From assembly GCF_033547075.1 (NCBI RefSeq), contig NZ_CP137891.1, forward strand, positions 2,976,001 through 3,040,000: a DNA stretch of 64,000 nucleotides, in the 5' to 3' direction. Made by a program: the position numbers and the translations under genes. Every line of letters starts with the position of its first letter. Position 1 is the first letter of the stretch. Shown here in pieces: positions 63,604 to 64,000 of the stretch. This DNA is from Flavobacterium ardleyense. GTDB lineage: Bacteria; Bacteroidota; Bacteroidia; Flavobacteriales; Flavobacteriaceae. The notes below the pieces were generated by a model. That model made no database searches and was not told the origin of the DNA. It was given only the letters and a program-made list of their open reading frames with translations.

Positions 63604-64000
63604 GTGGCAACTGATTCAAATAAAAATACTTCTCAATCTGCATTAACTGAAAAGGCGGGTATCACACGACCAGAAATCAGTAGTCTAGCTGTTGCTCAGC
63701 AGATTATCAAGAGCCGAAGCAAAGACATTTCGTCGGAACAGATTACAAATGGAATTTTGCAGGGCGATATATCATTACTAAGTCGGGGAATTACAATGAT
63801 TGAAAGTTCGAATCCCAAGCATTTGGAAAAGGCCGCTGCAATAATTTCGACTTGCCTACCACATTCGGGCAAATCAATTCGGATAGGAATTACGGGAGTT
63901 CCAGGAGTTGGGAAAAGTAGTTTTATCGAATCTTTCGGAACTTTTTTAACTGCATTAGGTCATAAAGTCGCTGTTTTGGCAGTAGATCCGAGTAGTACAA
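63604..64000 (+). CDS. meaB: MeaB/ArgK-type GTPase, methylmalonyl-CoA mutase chaperone (partial, 3' end outside the window)
   Basis: GTG 63604 opens a frame that runs to the window end (132 codons visible). It shows IEIAK-like helices and then the G1 loop in RIGITGVPGVGKSSFIESFG, followed by ALGHKVAVLAVDPSST, the G2/Mg-binding segment of MeaB/ArgK GTPases. These proteins load adenosylcobalamin into methylmalonyl-CoA mutase and protect it. The mutase genes are presumably nearby beyond the window. The start at GTG is the best in-frame candidate; no ATG precedes it. Confidence 0.9.
   Translation, partial: MATDSNKNTSQSALTEKAGITRPEISSLAVAQQIIKSRSKDISSEQITNGILQGDISLLSRGITMIESSNPKHLEKAAAIISTCLPHSGKSIRIGITGVPGVGKSSFIESFGTFLTALGHKVAVLAVDPSST

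Noticed and set aside
63805..63818. AGTTCGAATCCC, which resembles the T-psi-C arm of a tRNA
   Set aside because: It lies in the meaB reading frame, has no acceptor stem and no other tRNA arms.

Overview
The window looks like a chromosomal segment of a Flavobacterium-like member of the Bacteroidota (Flavobacteriaceae). It is AT-rich. It carries type IX secretion (T9SS) proteins: a PorP/SprF-like membrane protein, an OmpA/PD40 partner and two cargo proteins with C-terminal 'YPNP' sorting domains. Many genes are preceded by the Bacteroidota -7 promoter box TAnnTTTG rather than by Shine-Dalgarno sequences, and several start at TTG or GTG. The taxonomic call rests on these features and on family resemblance, not on a database search.

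Layout. 1-5400: a thioredoxin-like exported protein, a patatin-like phospholipase, and a possible stress group (single-pass membrane protein, PRC-barrel protein, DUF2383 ferritin-like bundle). 5400-8600: a TPR-type sensor histidine kinase, a small lipoprotein and a divergent response regulator. 8577-11652: a DUF2945 protein and the OmpA/PorP pair. 11962-13415: a tandem duplication of DUF4197 genes. 13615-15245: a BtuF-like binding protein and pyrF. 15391-22047: a restriction-modification island lying between two inverted copies of a structured repeat of about 190 bp. 22123-27678: prfA, adenosylcobalamin-dependent ribonucleotide reductase and pepD. 27847-32495: DUF3810 protein, ECF sigma factor with a membrane partner, acyltransferase, NUDIX hydrolase, DUF4268 and DUF2141 proteins. 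33040-39437: DUF4295, L33, L28, CinA, HPt, FAH-family enzyme, exonuclease, 2-oxo-acid dehydrogenase E2 and a GT2 glycosyltransferase. 39504-44683: leucine-rich repeat protein, a T9SS-sorted PhoX-like protein and a di-heme cytochrome c peroxidase. 45013-53676: ABC-F ATPase, methyltransferase, lipoprotein, LolD-like ATPase, cobalamin adenosyltransferase, DUF2795 protein and secA. 53873-57753: a T9SS cargo protein, a tiny charged ORF, an unknown protein and a GlcD-like FAD oxidoreductase. 57840-59456: a toxin-antitoxin cluster that includes a decayed antitoxin gene. 59534 to the end: DUF937 protein, a repeat-rich gap, two MFS transporters and the 5' part of meaB, which runs off the window.

How the genes fit together. 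The most distinctive unit is the five-gene island XRE regulator, N6A/N4C methyltransferase, C5 methyltransferase, McrB-like NTPase and McrC/LlaJI-like nuclease. The genes overlap throughout, and the island separates pyrF from prfA. A second theme is cobalamin: an adenosyltransferase (49285-49857) would make the cofactor used by the class II ribonucleotide reductase and by the methylmalonyl-CoA mutase that MeaB protects. The rest is mostly housekeeping and envelope biology. No rRNA, tRNA, CRISPR array or insertion sequence was recognised.
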